Origin: an uncultured Chlamydiae bacterium
GTDB taxonomy: Bacteria > Chlamydiota > Chlamydiia > Chlamydiales > 2-12-FULL-49-11
Assembly: GCA_937996705.1 (NCBI GenBank)
Contig: CALKUQ010000041.1
Span: 53,048-117,047, forward strand
Direction: 5' to 3'
DNA: 64,000 bases
Part shown: positions 8,567 through 18,216 of the stretch, in pieces
How the letters are laid out: each line of letters opens with the position of its first letter
How positions within the stretch are numbered: position 1 is the stretch's first letter
Notes under the pieces: generated by a model
Told to the model about the DNA's origin: nothing
Seen by the model: only the letters and a program-made list of their open reading frames with translations
Database searches by the model: none
Program-made: the position numbers and the translations under genes

Positions 8567-10219
8567 ATGAAAAATTCACTAAAAATTCTAAGACCAAAAG
8601 CTAATGCTCTTGTCAATCTTTCTACATTTCTTGAATACCCAGACATCGATAAAAATCAAATGCTTGGCGAAGCGCTCTCAAACTTGATGGAGACGGAGTC
8701 ATTTCCCCCTCCTGTCCAAAAATTTCTAGAAATACCTAGATTTAAAGATCTTGTAGAAAGACTGAAAGAGGGAGCCCTAGATGGAAACTCTTTACTTTCT
8801 ACAGAAATCCACGCCCTTCAATTGCTTTTAGAGTCCTTTCATAATCTTGTCCACCTCGACTATGAGTTTGAGCAAATTGAACACCCTGTAGTTCAGGCTA
8901 AAGTACTTGAGCAAAATATTCAAGATTACCTCTCCTGTATTTCCCTTTTTATCCCGTATGAAGGAAGGCTTATTAATGAAATTATCTCTGATCTTTTTGG
9001 CTCTGTTCATTTTTTTACAAGTACCCTTAAAACCACTATTTTGGAAAACGCTACTTTTTTTAATAAAAAACTGATCGCTTTTATGGACTCTCCCATCATC
9101 TCCCTTCTATTACATTTAGATAGATCCAATTATCATGATTTTGCGATGTCGAATTGGTATCCTGTTGCAATTGAGTTAAATATTGATGCCAAGCTTGAAA
9201 TGAAAAAAAACGAACTGGCAGCTCTTGCCAAAGGAAATGCTCATAAAATTTTAAACCAAATCCAAACTGTCTTAGGAGACATGAGCCAGACCTATCTGAG
9301 AACCCCTCCTGCAGAAATCGCAAGCTCTGTAAAACAAATCATTCTCCATGAGTTATCAAACGTTGATAAACTGTCTGGGCAAAAAGTAAATGAACTCTTT
9401 TATCTTGAATTTTGGAAAGAGTTCTACGCTATCCAACTAATTCGTGAAAAAGGATTTATATCGAAGCTAAACACTCTTATGGACCATCTTCTCCCCTTAA
9501 AAATGAGCCTGTATCAACTAATTAATTCTTATGGATTAGTCCTCCCTTTAGAATTTACAACTTATTTAAAAGGGTTATCTCGACCGCTAGAGTTTATTCT
9601 ATTTCCTTTAGGAAAACCAAATTTAATCGGCGCGGAATTAGCTATCGGATTCTACACCACTCAAATTGAATATCTCAATGAAATGCTAAGTTCTCCCGAT
9701 CATAAAAAAATCCCTGAAAGCTCCTATGAACGTCTCTTTTCGCTCACACCGTTAGTCATTTCCTTTTTAGAGACCTACCAAGCAGCAAGCCCTCTGACTT
9801 CTTTTCACACACTCAAAGAGACTTTTGAAACCTTATTTTCTGGCTCTGAAGCTTTTGTAGAATACACACAAGAGGAAATCACCAAAAAAATCGAAGACAG
9901 ATTTAACCAATTTATCCCTCTTGACCCTCAACCCCTTCTACTTCTCGAAGCTTCTCTTAATAAAATCACCTCTGAACTGCACCTTATTCTAAAAGAGATA
10001 GACTCTATCACGATTGAACACAGTGTGTTGAAAGAAAAGCTTTTTTCTTTAGAAAGAATTGATCTCCCCTCATACTCTCAAAGCTGGCACACCTTTGGGG
10101 AAATCCTTGGAGTCCTAATTATCTTCACCTCTCAGCACAACCCTAATTTTTTAGCTAATTTTGAACCCAATTTGAAAAACTTGTTTTCCCCAGTATTTTT
10201 CCATGCTGTTTTCGAGTAG
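8567..10219 (+). CDS. Hypothetical 550-residue helical protein
   Basis: I do not recognise this protein. It is long, almost entirely predicted alpha-helix, leucine- and glutamate-rich, with no signal peptide, no clear membrane segment and no catalytic motif that I can see. The stretch before the ATG is very AT-rich (about 30 bases of mostly A and T) and shows no Shine-Dalgarno sequence. Its place among accessory genes between the pssA and nrdA backbone genes, and its soluble helical build, would suit a secreted effector or structural protein, but this is inference only. Confidence 0.7.
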   Translation: MKNSLKILRPKANALVNLSTFLEYPDIDKNQMLGEALSNLMETESFPPPVQKFLEIPRFKDLVERLKEGALDGNSLLSTEIHALQLLLESFHNLVHLDYEFEQIEHPVVQAKVLEQNIQDYLSCISLFIPYEGRLINEIISDLFGSVHFFTSTLKTTILENATFFNKKLIAFMDSPIISLLLHLDRSNYHDFAMSNWYPVAIELNIDAKLEMKKNELAALAKGNAHKILNQIQTVLGDMSQTYLRTPPAEIASSVKQIILHELSNVDKLSGQKVNELFYLEFWKEFYAIQLIREKGFISKLNTLMDHLLPLKMSLYQLINSYGLVLPLEFTTYLKGLSRPLEFILFPLGKPNLIGAELAIGFYTTQIEYLNEMLSSPDHKKIPESSYERLFSLTPLVISFLETYQAASPLTSFHTLKETFETLFSGSEAFVEYTQEEITKKIEDRFNQFIPLDPQPLLLLEASLNKITSELHLILKEIDSITIEHSVLKEKLFSLERIDLPSYSQSWHTFGEILGVLIIFTSQHNPNFLANFEPNLKNLFSPVFFHAVFE

Positions 10220-10242
10220 TTTTTTAATAAAATCGTTCAGAA

Positions 10243-10301
10243 ACGCCCTGTTAAATCTAAATCGCTACTTATTTGCTCGGCACTAAGGGCGTATAAGTAG
10301 C
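10243..10301. other. Possible pseudoknot between convergent genes
   Basis: ACGCCC (10243-10248) can pair with GGGCGT (10287-10292), and GCTACTTAT (10264-10272) with the directly adjacent ATAAGTAGC (10293-10301). The pairings interleave, which describes an H-type pseudoknot with stacked stems. Either stem alone could be a weak terminator for one of the flanking genes; no T-run follows in either direction. Confidence 0.3.
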
Positions 10302-10311
10302 AGACCAGCTT

Positions 10312-11760
10312 TTAAAGACCATATCGAGTAACAAGGGCACTAATTCTCTGAATTAGGGTTCGTTTCTCGATTTCTAATTTAGTCATCACCCTTTGCGTCG
10401 CCCGTTTCACCATTTCGGCAACAATCAATTCGCTCATTTCAGGGGATCCTTTTGCAGCTTCTCGTGTTAGAGGGTCTATTTCCAATTCTGGATTAGAAAG
10501 GCTTAAAAAATATTGAACGATAGTAAAAAACCTATTCTGAACGGCTAAAGTCAATGGAGAAACTCCAGAACTGTCCTTAATAGTTAGATCAGCTCCCCTT
10601 TCTATTAAAAACTGAGCGCATTCGAGCTTATTTTTTTCAAATTCACGCATTCTATTTTCGTACTCTTCTTGACTCTCCTCTTCTTTCTTGTCATATTCAG
10701 CTGGTCTTGCGCTTACAAAGATAATGGGAGTGCATCCAAAGTCATCTCCTTGATTAACAGAAATCCTTGAAGAGACTAAAGGATACATTTTTTTAAGAGC
10801 ATCTACATGCCCATATTTTGTAAGATTACAGAGAATACTACGGCCATCACTATCTACAAATTCACAATATTGAATATACTTTTTTAGGTTATCTAGATCC
10901 CCTCTTCGAGCAGCTCCTCCTAAGTAATCTCCTATAGGAACAGTTTCTGTACGCCCCCCTTCCATCTTCTCTTGTAATGTAATTACAGGTCCTGACCAGG
11001 TCACTGAAGCATATTCAAACTTTTTGCACAATTTTTTAGATTGGACTTCCTTTAAGTATCTAACAATTTTTTCAAAACCAGCTTCTTCAGCATACTGAAG
11101 GGCAGTTTTACCCTCGAAACTTATTTTTTCTACATCAGCACAATTTTCTATAAGCAATTTAACTACGCTGGGTCTATCCTGATCTCTAGTTATACCTTCC
11201 CACTTCGTACAAGCATACATTAAAGCTGTCAACCTTCCAACTCTTACCAGTTTATCTACACCTTCTCTACCAACTCCAACTTGAATAGCCCACGTTAACA
11301 CCGTTTTTTTTCTATGTTTTGCCGCAAGCTGTAAAATATTTAGACCGCTACTATCTATCTGATGAATGTTTCCACCAGCCGCTTTAAATCGACTCAATCC
11401 TCTTATATCATCTGCAGTAGCAAGAGCGTATAACCTAGTCACAGACAGATCAAGCACAACCCCTGAGCCCGCAGAAGCACCACCCGCAGAAACCTCTTCA
11501 AAAGAAGTTGGCTCTACTCTTGAATCTAGAGGATCTATTTTCAATTCTTCTTTTATTTGACTAAAAAGATGGTGTAAATCAGGCCCTAACACCTCTTCAA
11601 GTGGAGATAATTCCGCTCTCTCTCCTGTTTGACCTAAAACTCTATCTGAAATTTTTTGAACAAGGGCATGTAACTTTTGATTGACTTGCACCCCCTCTTT
11701 AATCCTTTCCAGATCGGGTTGAGTTACCAATCTTGCTGCAGATCCTACTAAATCCATCAT
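10312..11760 (-). CDS. Ankyrin-repeat protein
   Basis: The 482-residue protein has several ankyrin-type repeats. The clearest are at about 135-170 (IDSSGLNILQLAAKH), 175-235 (LTALMYACTKWEG... VVKLLIENCADV... EGKTALQYAEEAG), 305-345 (DSDGRSILCNLTKYGHVDAL) and 395-430 (AQFLIERGADLTIKDSSGVSPLTLAVQN). The N-terminal 100 residues are helical and contain a Gly/Ala/Ser-rich patch (about 90-100). There is no signal peptide or membrane segment. AAAGG precedes the paired ATG codons. Ankyrin proteins of intracellular bacteria often bind host proteins after secretion, so an effector role is plausible; nothing here proves it. It is divergent from nrdA. Confidence 0.85.
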   Translation of the reverse strand: MMDLVGSAARLVTQPDLERIKEGVQVNQKLHALVQKISDRVLGQTGERAELSPLEEVLGPDLHHLFSQIKEELKIDPLDSRVEPTSFEEVSAGGASAGSGVVLDLSVTRLYALATADDIRGLSRFKAAGGNIHQIDSSGLNILQLAAKHRKKTVLTWAIQVGVGREGVDKLVRVGRLTALMYACTKWEGITRDQDRPSVVKLLIENCADVEKISFEGKTALQYAEEAGFEKIVRYLKEVQSKKLCKKFEYASVTWSGPVITLQEKMEGGRTETVPIGDYLGGAARRGDLDNLKKYIQYCEFVDSDGRSILCNLTKYGHVDALKKMYPLVSSRISVNQGDDFGCTPIIFVSARPAEYDKKEEESQEEYENRMREFEKNKLECAQFLIERGADLTIKDSSGVSPLTLAVQNRFFTIVQYFLSLSNPELEIDPLTREAAKGSPEMSELIVAEMVKRATQRVMTKLEIEKRTLIQRISALVTRYGL

Positions 11761-11970
11761 TAAAGCACCTTTGTTTAAAAACAGTTAAATTATTATAAGA
11801 CAAAAACATAATACTGACAATTTCTAAATTATTCTTAAATAAGTGAATTTCAAAAGAAATCTACATACACAAGATTAAAAAATTTTGTTTGCAACTTTTT
11901 TTTGAGAGATTTTTCCAGTTTTTTAGGCTCTTAAATCTCGGGGATAAAGACTGGGGTGTGTTGGACATTT

Positions 11971-12005
11971 TTCTCTTTTTTCTCAAGGAAAAAAGAGAAT
12001 TTTTT
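11971..12005 (+). terminator. Orphan rho-independent terminator upstream of nrdA
   Basis: TTCTCTTTTTTC (11971-11982) pairs perfectly over 12 bases with GAAAAAAGAGAA (11988-11999) around a 5-base loop, followed by six T (12000-12005). No rightward gene ends upstream, since the neighbouring ankyrin gene runs left. It may end an unannotated short transcript or antisense RNA from 11761-11970, shield nrdA from read-through, or act as an attenuator if an upstream promoter exists. Nothing else is visible in the 11761-11970 stretch. Confidence 0.55.
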
Positions 12006-12021
12006 CTTATAGACTTTTTGG

Positions 12022-12049
12022 TTGCAAATACAATATGTAGTGTCATAAT
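12022..12049 (+). promoter_or_regulatory. nrdAB promoter
   Basis: TTGCAA (12022-12027) and CATAAT (12044-12049) are 16 bases apart; TAATAT at 12046 is an alternative -10. The spacer is filled exactly by the first NrdR box, the arrangement expected for repression by blocking polymerase. Confidence 0.5.
12028..12043 (+). promoter_or_regulatory. NrdR box 1
   Basis: The 16-mer ATACAATATGTAGTGT matches the NrdR consensus acaCwAtATaTwGtgt at 14 of 16 positions. It lies between the putative -35 and -10. Confidence 0.75.
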
Positions 12050-12059
12050 ATAGAAAACA

Positions 12060-12075
12060 ACACAACATATAGTAT
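12060..12075 (+). promoter_or_regulatory. NrdR box 2
   Basis: The 16-mer ACACAACATATAGTAT matches the NrdR consensus at 14 of 16 positions. Its start is 32 bases after that of box 1, i.e. three helical turns on the same face of DNA, the usual spacing of paired NrdR boxes. It lies between the promoter and the ribosome site of nrdA. Confidence 0.75.
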
Positions 12076-12095
12076 TTTTGAGAGGAGTTTCTAGA

Positions 12096-15000
12096 ATGAA
12101 AAATAATCCAAATGAAGCAATTGCGACAGAGTTACTTGACGCTGGAGTTATTGAGCAAACTGCTATAAAACTGACGTTAGTTAAAAGAAATGGAACGATT
12201 GCAGCATTTGATAAAATGCGCATCAGAAAAGCCATCGAACTTGCATTCCGTGACACAAAAAAAGTTCCCCTACCGACACCTCTTTCCAATGCACTTTCTC
12301 AAACCATTGACAGACTCTCTACTTTAGTTATTGATAGAGCCATAGAACTTGGTGCAAAGGGGGTCTCATTAACGGTTGAAGGAATTCAAGATATTGTTGA
12401 AATTACTTTAATGAAGAATAATTACCACGACGTTGCAAGAGACTATATTATCTATCGCGATCAACATAAAGCTGCAAGAGATTCTCACCCCTCAAACATT
12501 CGCATTTTTAGAAATGATGGGAGCACCAAGGTTCGATTTAATCCAATGAAGGTCTCTTCTACCTTTGAAAAAACCTTTAGAGAGATCGCAAAAATTCCTG
12601 ATGGCCCCCTCCCTGCTAATGTGATCTCCTCAATCAATACCCTTACAGAAGAGGTAATCTCACGAGTTGTCGATGCACACCAACAGTCTAAAACACTCTC
12701 CTTAAAACACCTACAAGACCTTTTTGAAGAAATTCTAATGAAAAATCATTTTTTCCAAGAGGCTAAGTTTTTTATTTTAACACGCAAACAATCGGATGAA
12801 CGTGAAAGTGTTGCTTTTGTAAAACATAGCGGAACTCGATTAGTTTCCGTTGTTTCTGAAGAGGGAACCACTGAGTCTCTCTCTGAAGCAGAGATCAAAA
12901 AAAGGCTCTCTTATGCGTGTAGGAATCTAACTGGAATCTCCGAAGAAGATCTCTTAGAAGCGACGCTCATGAATTTTTATGACGGAATTAAAGAGGCTGA
13001 AGTTGATACGGCGATGATCATGGCTGCAAGGTCTTTAGTAGAAGTCGATCCGGCTTACTCTTTTGTAACCGCAAGACTGCTTTTAGACAAACTCTATCGA
13101 GAGGCGCTTGATGTATCGGCTCTAGATTCCTCCCTTGAAAAAACCCACAGATCTTATTTTATCTCCTATATTAAAAAAGGGATTTCTCTAGAAAGACTCT
13201 CTCCAGAACTTCTTGATTTTGATCTAGAAACACTAAGTAAGGCTCTGGATTTATCAAGAGACGACAAGTTCCAATACCTTGGCTTGCAAACTCTTTACGA
13301 CAGATACTTCATACACGATAAAGAGAGAAGACTTGAAACTCCGCAGATTTTCTGGATGCGTGTTGCTATGGGACTTTGTCTTAAAGAGGAAAATAAAACG
13401 GAAAGAGTCATTGAATTCTACAACCTCCTCTCTCAATTTTCCTATACGCCAGGGACACCCACCCTCTTTAACTCAGGGACAATGCACTCTCAACTCAGTT
13501 CTTGCTATCTCTCAACTGTAAAAGATGACCTTGGTCATATTTTTAAAGTAATTGCAGACGATGCTCAGCTCTCTAAATGGGCAGGGGGTCTTGGCAATGA
13601 CTGGACGTCTGTACGAGCCACAGGATCTTTAATCAAAGGGACAAACGGGAGATCTCAAGGGGTTATCCCCTTCCTTAAAGTTGCAAATGACACCGCTGTG
13701 GCTGTCAATCAGGGAGGGAAACGAAAAGGGGCTTTATGCTCTTATTTAGAGACTTGGCACCTTGACATCGAAGATTTCTTAGAGCTTAGAAAAAACACCG
13801 GTGATGAAAGACGCAGAACTCATGATATGAACACTGCAAACTGGATTCCCGACCTGTTTATGAAAAGAGTCGAACAAAACGGGATGTGGACTCTATTTAC
13901 ACCCAGTGAAACTCCCGACTTGCACGATCTTTATGGCGCTGCATTTGAAAAGCGTTATCTAGAATACGAACAAATGGTTGCTGAGGGAAAACCGATTCTT
14001 CATAAGAGAGTTGAAGCTGTCCCTCTCTGGCGCAAAATGATCAGCATGCTCTTTGAAACAGGCCACCCATGGATGACCTTCAAAGATCCTTCCAACATCA
14101 GATCTCCTCAAGATCACGCAGGGGTAGTGCATAGTTCCAACTTGTGCACAGAGATTTTACTCAATACTTCGAAAGAGGAAGTTGCTGTATGCAACATTGG
14201 TTCTGTCAATTTAGTGGAACATTTTGATGGCAATACCCTTGATGAAATCAAGCTTGCTAAAACAGTTCGTTCCGCAATTCGTATGCTTGACAACGTAATT
14301 GATGTAAACTTTTACCCGATTCCTGAAGCAGAAGCGGCTAATAAACGTCACAGGGCGATTGGAATCGGTCTAATGGGATTCCAAGACATCCTCTATATGA
14401 AAGGGATTAGCTACTCAAGTCATGAAGCAATTGAGCTTGCAGACAAGACAATGGAGATGATCTCTTATTACGCTATTTTGGCCTCTTCTGAACTTGCAAA
14501 AGAGAGGGGAACTTATGCCTCTTATGAAGGTTCTAAATGGTCAAGAGGTCTTCTACCGATAGACACGATCGATCTTTTAGAAAAAGAGCGGGGCGTTCCT
14601 GTTGAAATGGATAGATCTTCTACCATGAACTGGTCTATTGTTCGTGAGCATGTGAAAAAGCATGGCATGAGAAACTGCAATACGATGGCGATTGCCCCAA
14701 CGGCAACCATTGCTAATATTATTGGAGTCACCTCATCCATTGAGCCCACTTACAAAAACTTATTTGTAAAATCAAATCTGTCAGGTGAATTTACAGTTCC
14801 AAATAACTACCTCATTCAAAAATTAAAGGAGTTAAATCTTTGGACTCCCGATATGCTCGACGATTTGAAATATTACGACGGCTCTCTGAACGAAATTGAA
14901 GGGGTGCCAAAGCACATTAAAGATCTTTTTGTCACTGCGTTTGAAATTGATCCTGAATGGATCTTAGAGTGCGGCTCTAGAAGACAAAAGTGGATCGATA

Positions 15001-15278
15001 TGGGGCAGTCATTAAACCTTTATCTAGCAGAGCCTAGCGGTAAAAAACTTCATGACATGTACATGAAGGCTTGGAGAAAAGGGTTGAAGACCACCTATTA
15101 TTTAAGAACGCTTAGCGCTACACAAATTGAAAAATCGACAACCGATATTAATAAGCGAAGCATACAGCCAAGATGGATGAAGAACGCTTCAGCCTCTAGC
15201 AAAATACAAATTAACAGAGAACCTGCAAAGCCTAAAGCATGTAATTTAGCTGATGGGTCTTGCGAAAGTTGCCAATAA
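12096..15278 (+). CDS. nrdA: Ribonucleoside-diphosphate reductase class I, alpha subunit (three ATP-cones)
   Basis: The 1060-residue large subunit reduces ribonucleotides to deoxyribonucleotides with NrdB. The N-terminus has three ATP-cone-like modules in a row: about residues 26-115 ([20 protein letters not shown]), 133-225 ([18 protein letters not shown]) and 240-330 ([13 protein letters not shown]), as known for chlamydial NrdA; most bacterial NrdA have one. The catalytic barrel shows [14 protein letters not shown] and VCNIGSVNL, with the active-site cysteines. The C-terminus ends in [12 protein letters not shown], the mobile redox-active Cys pair. ATG 12096 is preferred over an in-frame ATG at 12078 because GAGAGGAG lies just upstream. 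It forms an operon with nrdB and is controlled by two NrdR boxes. Confidence 0.97.
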   Translation: MKNNPNEAIATELLDAGVIEQTAIKLTLVKRNGTIAAFDKMRIRKAIELAFRDTKKVPLPTPLSNALSQTIDRLSTLVIDRAIELGAKGVSLTVEGIQDIVEITLMKNNYHDVARDYIIYRDQHKAARDSHPSNIRIFRNDGSTKVRFNPMKVSSTFEKTFREIAKIPDGPLPANVISSINTLTEEVISRVVDAHQQSKTLSLKHLQDLFEEILMKNHFFQEAKFFILTRKQSDERESVAFVKHSGTRLVSVVSEEGTTESLSEAEIKKRLSYACRNLTGISEEDLLEATLMNFYDGIKEAEVDTAMIMAARSLVEVDPAYSFVTARLLLDKLYREALDVSALDSSLEKTHRSYFISYIKKGISLERLSPELLDFDLETLSKALDLSRDDKFQYLGLQTLYDRYFIHDKERRLETPQIFWMRVAMGLCLKEENKTERVIEFYNLLSQFSYTPGTPTLFNSGTMHSQLSSCYLSTVKDDLGHIFKVIADDAQLSKWAGGLGNDWTSVRATGSLIKGTNGRSQGVIPFLKVANDTAVAVNQGGKRKGALCSYLETWHLDIEDFLELRKNTGDERRRTHDMNTANWIPDLFMKRVEQNGMWTLFTPSETPDLHDLYGAAFEKRYLEYEQMVAEGKPILHKRVEAVPLWRKMISMLFETGHPWMTFKDPSNIRSPQDHAGVVHSSNLCTEILLNTSKEEVAVCNIGSVNLVEHFDGNTLDEIKLAKTVRSAIRMLDNVIDVNFYPIPEAEAANKRHRAIGIGLMGFQDILYMKGISYSSHEAIELADKTMEMISYYAILASSELAKERGTYASYEGSKWSRGLLPIDTIDLLEKERGVPVEMDRSSTMNWSIVREHVKKHGMRNCNTMAIAPTATIANIIGVTSSIEPTYKNLFVKSNLSGEFTVPNNYLIQKLKELNLWTPDMLDDLKYYDGSLNEIEGVPKHIKDLFVTAFEIDPEWILECGSRRQKWIDMGQSLNLYLAEPSGKKLHDMYMKAWRKGLKTTYYLRTLSATQIEKSTTDINKRSIQPRWMKNASASSKIQINREPAKPKACNLADGSCESCQ

Positions 15279-15294
15279 AAAGGGTAGGGAAAAT

Positions 15295-16341
15295 ATGACA
15301 ACAGTTGTAGAAGAAGAAAAAGCAAAAGAAAAAAGAGTCAAAGTTCAAGAGAAGCGGCTCATTAATTGCACAAAAGTCGATGTCAATCAACTCATGCCCT
15401 TAAAATACAAATGGGCATGGGAGCATTATCTTAATGGTTGCGCAAACCATTGGATGCCAACAGAAGTTCCTATGGCTAAAGATATTGAGCTTTGGAAATC
15501 TAATGGTCTCTCCGATGCAGAAAGACTTGTCATCATGAGAAATCTTGGATTCTTTGCAACCGCAGAGAGTTTGGTTGGCAATAATATCGTCCTTGCGATC
15601 TTCAAGCACATAACGAATCCAGAAGCACGACAATACCTCCTAAGACAAGGGTTTGAAGAGGCCATCCACACGCATACATTCCACTACATCGTTGAGTCAC
15701 TTGCCCTTGATCCGGGTGAAGTCTTCAACATGTACAACGAAATTGATGTGATCCATGAAAAAGATCAGTTTCAAATGGATCTAACCAAGTATGTGTTAGA
15801 AGAGGGATTTACAACAGAGACGTTCGAAGGGGCTCAAAAATTCCTGGAAAATCTGATAGGATACTACATCATTATGGAAGGAATCTTCTTCTATAGTGGA
15901 TTTGCAATGATTTTATCTCTCCAACGCCAAAATAAAATGGTGGGAATTGGAGAACAGTTCCAATACATTCTTCGAGACGAAACGATCCACCTCAATTTTG
16001 GTATCGACCTGATCAATACTATTAAAGAGGAAAATCCGGAGCTCTGGACTGCTGAATTCCAAGATCACATTTATGATCTTATTGACAGGGCTACCAAGCT
16101 CGAATATGCTTATGCAAAGTCTTGTCTACCAAAAGGGATACTCGGTCTAACAGCCCCAATGTTTGAAGACTACGTCGGCTATATTGCTGATAGACGTCTT
16201 GAGCGTATTGGGCTTCAGGCACGTTATAACAAAAAAAATCCGTTCCCCTGGATGAGTGAAGTGATTGACCTCGGAAAAGAGAAAAACTTCTTTGAAACCC
16301 GAGTTAACGAGTACCAATCTTCTTCTAACTTAACCTGGTAG
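15295..16341 (+). CDS. nrdB: Ribonucleoside-diphosphate reductase class Ic, beta subunit
   Basis: The 348-residue radical subunit has all six metal ligands: E91, E122, H125, E195, E229 and H232. The residue four after H125, where most R2 proteins have the radical tyrosine, is F129. With glutamate at the first ligand (E91, Asp in E. coli), this is the signature of class Ic R2 of Chlamydia trachomatis (F127, E89 there), which uses a Mn/Fe centre instead of a tyrosyl radical and resists radical-quenching nitric oxide and oxygen species. The start at 15295 follows an AGGG ribosome site and lies 16 bases after nrdA; an in-frame ATG at 15253 overlapping nrdA is less likely. A strong hairpin follows the gene. 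Confidence 0.97.
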   Translation: MTTVVEEEKAKEKRVKVQEKRLINCTKVDVNQLMPLKYKWAWEHYLNGCANHWMPTEVPMAKDIELWKSNGLSDAERLVIMRNLGFFATAESLVGNNIVLAIFKHITNPEARQYLLRQGFEEAIHTHTFHYIVESLALDPGEVFNMYNEIDVIHEKDQFQMDLTKYVLEEGFTTETFEGAQKFLENLIGYYIIMEGIFFYSGFAMILSLQRQNKMVGIGEQFQYILRDETIHLNFGIDLINTIKEENPELWTAEFQDHIYDLIDRATKLEYAYAKSCLPKGILGLTAPMFEDYVGYIADRRLERIGLQARYNKKNPFPWMSEVIDLGKEKNFFETRVNEYQSSSNLTW

Positions 16342-16352
16342 AAATAAGTCCC

Positions 16353-16385
16353 TTGGAAAAAGCGTCTCATCCACGCTTTTTCCAA
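16353..16385 (+). terminator. Terminator after nrdAB
   Basis: TTGGAAAAAGCGT (16353-16365) pairs perfectly over 13 bases with ACGCTTTTTCCAA (16373-16385) around a 7-base loop, 11 bases after the nrdB stop. The T-run is within the 3' arm rather than after it. Confidence 0.75.
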
Positions 16386-16396
16386 AAATAAAATGC

Positions 16397-16425
16397 GGGA
16401 CAGTGAAATCAGAAATCCTTATACT
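16397..16425 (+). promoter_or_regulatory. Possible promoter giving a leaderless yjdM mRNA
   Basis: GGGACA (16397-16402) and TATACT (16420-16425) are 17 bases apart. The ATG at 16432 is 6 bases after the -10, so the transcript would start at about the initiation codon; no ribosome site is present. Confidence 0.35.
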
Positions 16426-16431
16426 ATCTGT

Positions 16432-16785
16432 ATGGAAAAAAACCCAAATTGTCCAAAATGCAGCTCTGAATTTGTTTACGAAGATGGAGCCAACTATGTT
16501 TGTCCAGAATGCTCACATGAATGGGCAAAAACACCCGAATCCATCGATGAGATTGAATCCTCAAGCGTCGTAAAAGATGCTCACGGCAATGAGCTAAAAG
16601 ATGGGGATAGCGTAACTATCATTAAAGACATTAAGGTAAAAGGGACCTCCTCCTCGATTAAAATAGGGGTAAAGGTGAAAGGGATTCGATTAGTTCCGGA
16701 AGTTAATGGTCACAACATCGATGCCAAAATTCCCGGAATCGGCTCAATCCTGCTGAAATCAGAATTTGTCAAAAAATGCACATAG
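16432..16785 (+). CDS. yjdM: YjdM/PhnA-family zinc-ribbon protein
   Basis: The 117-residue protein matches the YjdM (old name PhnA) family: an N-terminal zinc ribbon with C7-x2-C10 and C24-x2-C27 (CPKC, CPEC), then a small beta-rich domain with [16 protein letters not shown] and [12 protein letters not shown]. Despite its former link to phosphonate use, the biochemical role is unclear. The start is placed at [10 protein letters not shown], as in relatives; an upstream in-frame ATG at 16393 would overlap the nrdB terminator region. It is followed after 9 bases by phrB, so the two are likely co-transcribed. Confidence 0.9.
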   Translation: MEKNPNCPKCSSEFVYEDGANYVCPECSHEWAKTPESIDEIESSSVVKDAHGNELKDGDSVTIIKDIKVKGTSSSIKIGVKVKGIRLVPEVNGHNIDAKIPGIGSILLKSEFVKKCT

Positions 16786-16794
16786 CCTGTAGCA

Positions 16795-18216
16795 ATGGAA
16801 CAAAGAAATAATCTCTCCCTGTTTATTTTCCGAAGAGATCTGAGACTTGAAGACAACACGGGTCTAATTTACGCTTTGAAAAATTCCAAACAAGTAATTC
16901 CTGCGTTTATTTTCACCCCCGAACAAATTGATAACAATCCCTACAGAAGTGACTTTTGTCTGAAATTCATGATTGAGTCTCTCCAAGAATTAGATCTAGC
17001 GCTTCAAAAGCAGGGAAGTCGTCTCTATATTTTCAAAGGGTCTGTAAATCAAGTGCTAGAGAAGTGCATAAAAGAGTTGCACATCTCTTCTGTTATTATT
17101 AATAAAGACTATACCCCTTATAGCAGAAAAAGAGACGATCAGATTGAAACTCTTTGTAAAAAAACAAAAATCTCTTTTAACTCCTTTCATGACTCCCCTT
17201 TGATTAGCCCGGAAGAGAGTTTAAAAAAGGATGGGACCCCCTATTTAGTATTTACCCCCTATTTTAAAAATGCTCTAGATACAAAAGTAAGAGCGCCTGT
17301 CAGCAATAAAGAAAAAAACTACTTCTCAGGACCAATTTCGTTTGCAGAGTCTCCTGAGTTTCTTACTAAAATGGGATCAAACCTCCCCCTCAATCCCCGT
17401 TTTAAAGGGGGAAGAAGTGAGGCTTTAAAAATTTTAGATCATCTAGCCGCTTTTAAAGAATACGGAATCTTACGAGACTACCCCGCAGCTGATTACTCTA
17501 CCCACCTCTCTCCCTATCTTAAATTTAATGTCTGCTCAGTTCGTGAAGTCTATGCAAAAATCTCTCACCATTTATCTCCGCATCACGATTTAATTCGATC
17601 TCTCTATTGGAGAGACTTTTTCACCATGATCGCCTTTTTCTTCCCTTACGTTTTTGGAGGCTCCTTTCATAAAAAATATGATGGAGTTACCTGGTCTGAT
17701 GATAGAGAGGCTTTTAAACTTTGGTGTGAAGGAAGAACTGGATTTCCCCTCGTAGATGCTGGAATGAGAGAACTTAATACGACTGGATTTATGCACAATC
17801 GGGTTCGTATGATTGTAGGATCGTTTTTAGTTAAAGACCTTCATATTGATTGGAGGTGGGGAGAAAAATATTTTGCCCAAAAACTTATTGATTACGACCC
17901 TTGTGTAAATAACGGAAATTGGCAATGGGTGGCAAGCACAGGGACTGACGCTCAGCCCTATTTTCGCGTCTTTAGCCCCTGGAGACAACAAGAAAAATTT
18001 GACCCAGATTGTATCTATATCAAAAAATGGATTCCAGAACTCAATCCCCTCGCCCCAAAAAGTATTCACTCTTGGAGCGACCCGGCCTATCACACAAAAT
18101 GGAAAGGGTACCCCTCTCCGATGGTTGACCATGCAATTGAATCTAAACTCGCGATCAAACGGTATTTAGAAGCGAATGGTCATCCTGGCGTTAATCCCTT
18201 GAGCCCAAAATTGTGA
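16795..18216 (+). CDS. phrB: Deoxyribodipyrimidine photolyase (class I CPD)
   Basis: The 473-residue flavoprotein uses blue light to split cyclobutane pyrimidine dimers. The N-terminal antenna domain begins LSLFIFRRDLRLEDNTGL; the C-terminal FAD domain holds LYWRDFF, GFPLVDAGMREL, MHNRVRMIVGSFLVKDL and NNGNWQWVASTGTDAQPYFR, all typical of the photolyase/cryptochrome core. The family's usual length is 450-500. It is unexpected in an intracellular bacterium but fits one with an environmental stage exposed to light. It follows yjdM by 9 bases and its 3' end overlaps the convergent outer-membrane gene by 51 bases. Confidence 0.96.
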   Translation: MEQRNNLSLFIFRRDLRLEDNTGLIYALKNSKQVIPAFIFTPEQIDNNPYRSDFCLKFMIESLQELDLALQKQGSRLYIFKGSVNQVLEKCIKELHISSVIINKDYTPYSRKRDDQIETLCKKTKISFNSFHDSPLISPEESLKKDGTPYLVFTPYFKNALDTKVRAPVSNKEKNYFSGPISFAESPEFLTKMGSNLPLNPRFKGGRSEALKILDHLAAFKEYGILRDYPAADYSTHLSPYLKFNVCSVREVYAKISHHLSPHHDLIRSLYWRDFFTMIAFFFPYVFGGSFHKKYDGVTWSDDREAFKLWCEGRTGFPLVDAGMRELNTTGFMHNRVRMIVGSFLVKDLHIDWRWGEKYFAQKLIDYDPCVNNGNWQWVASTGTDAQPYFRVFSPWRQQEKFDPDCIYIKKWIPELNPLAPKSIHSWSDPAYHTKWKGYPSPMVDHAIESKLAIKRYLEANGHPGVNPLSPKL

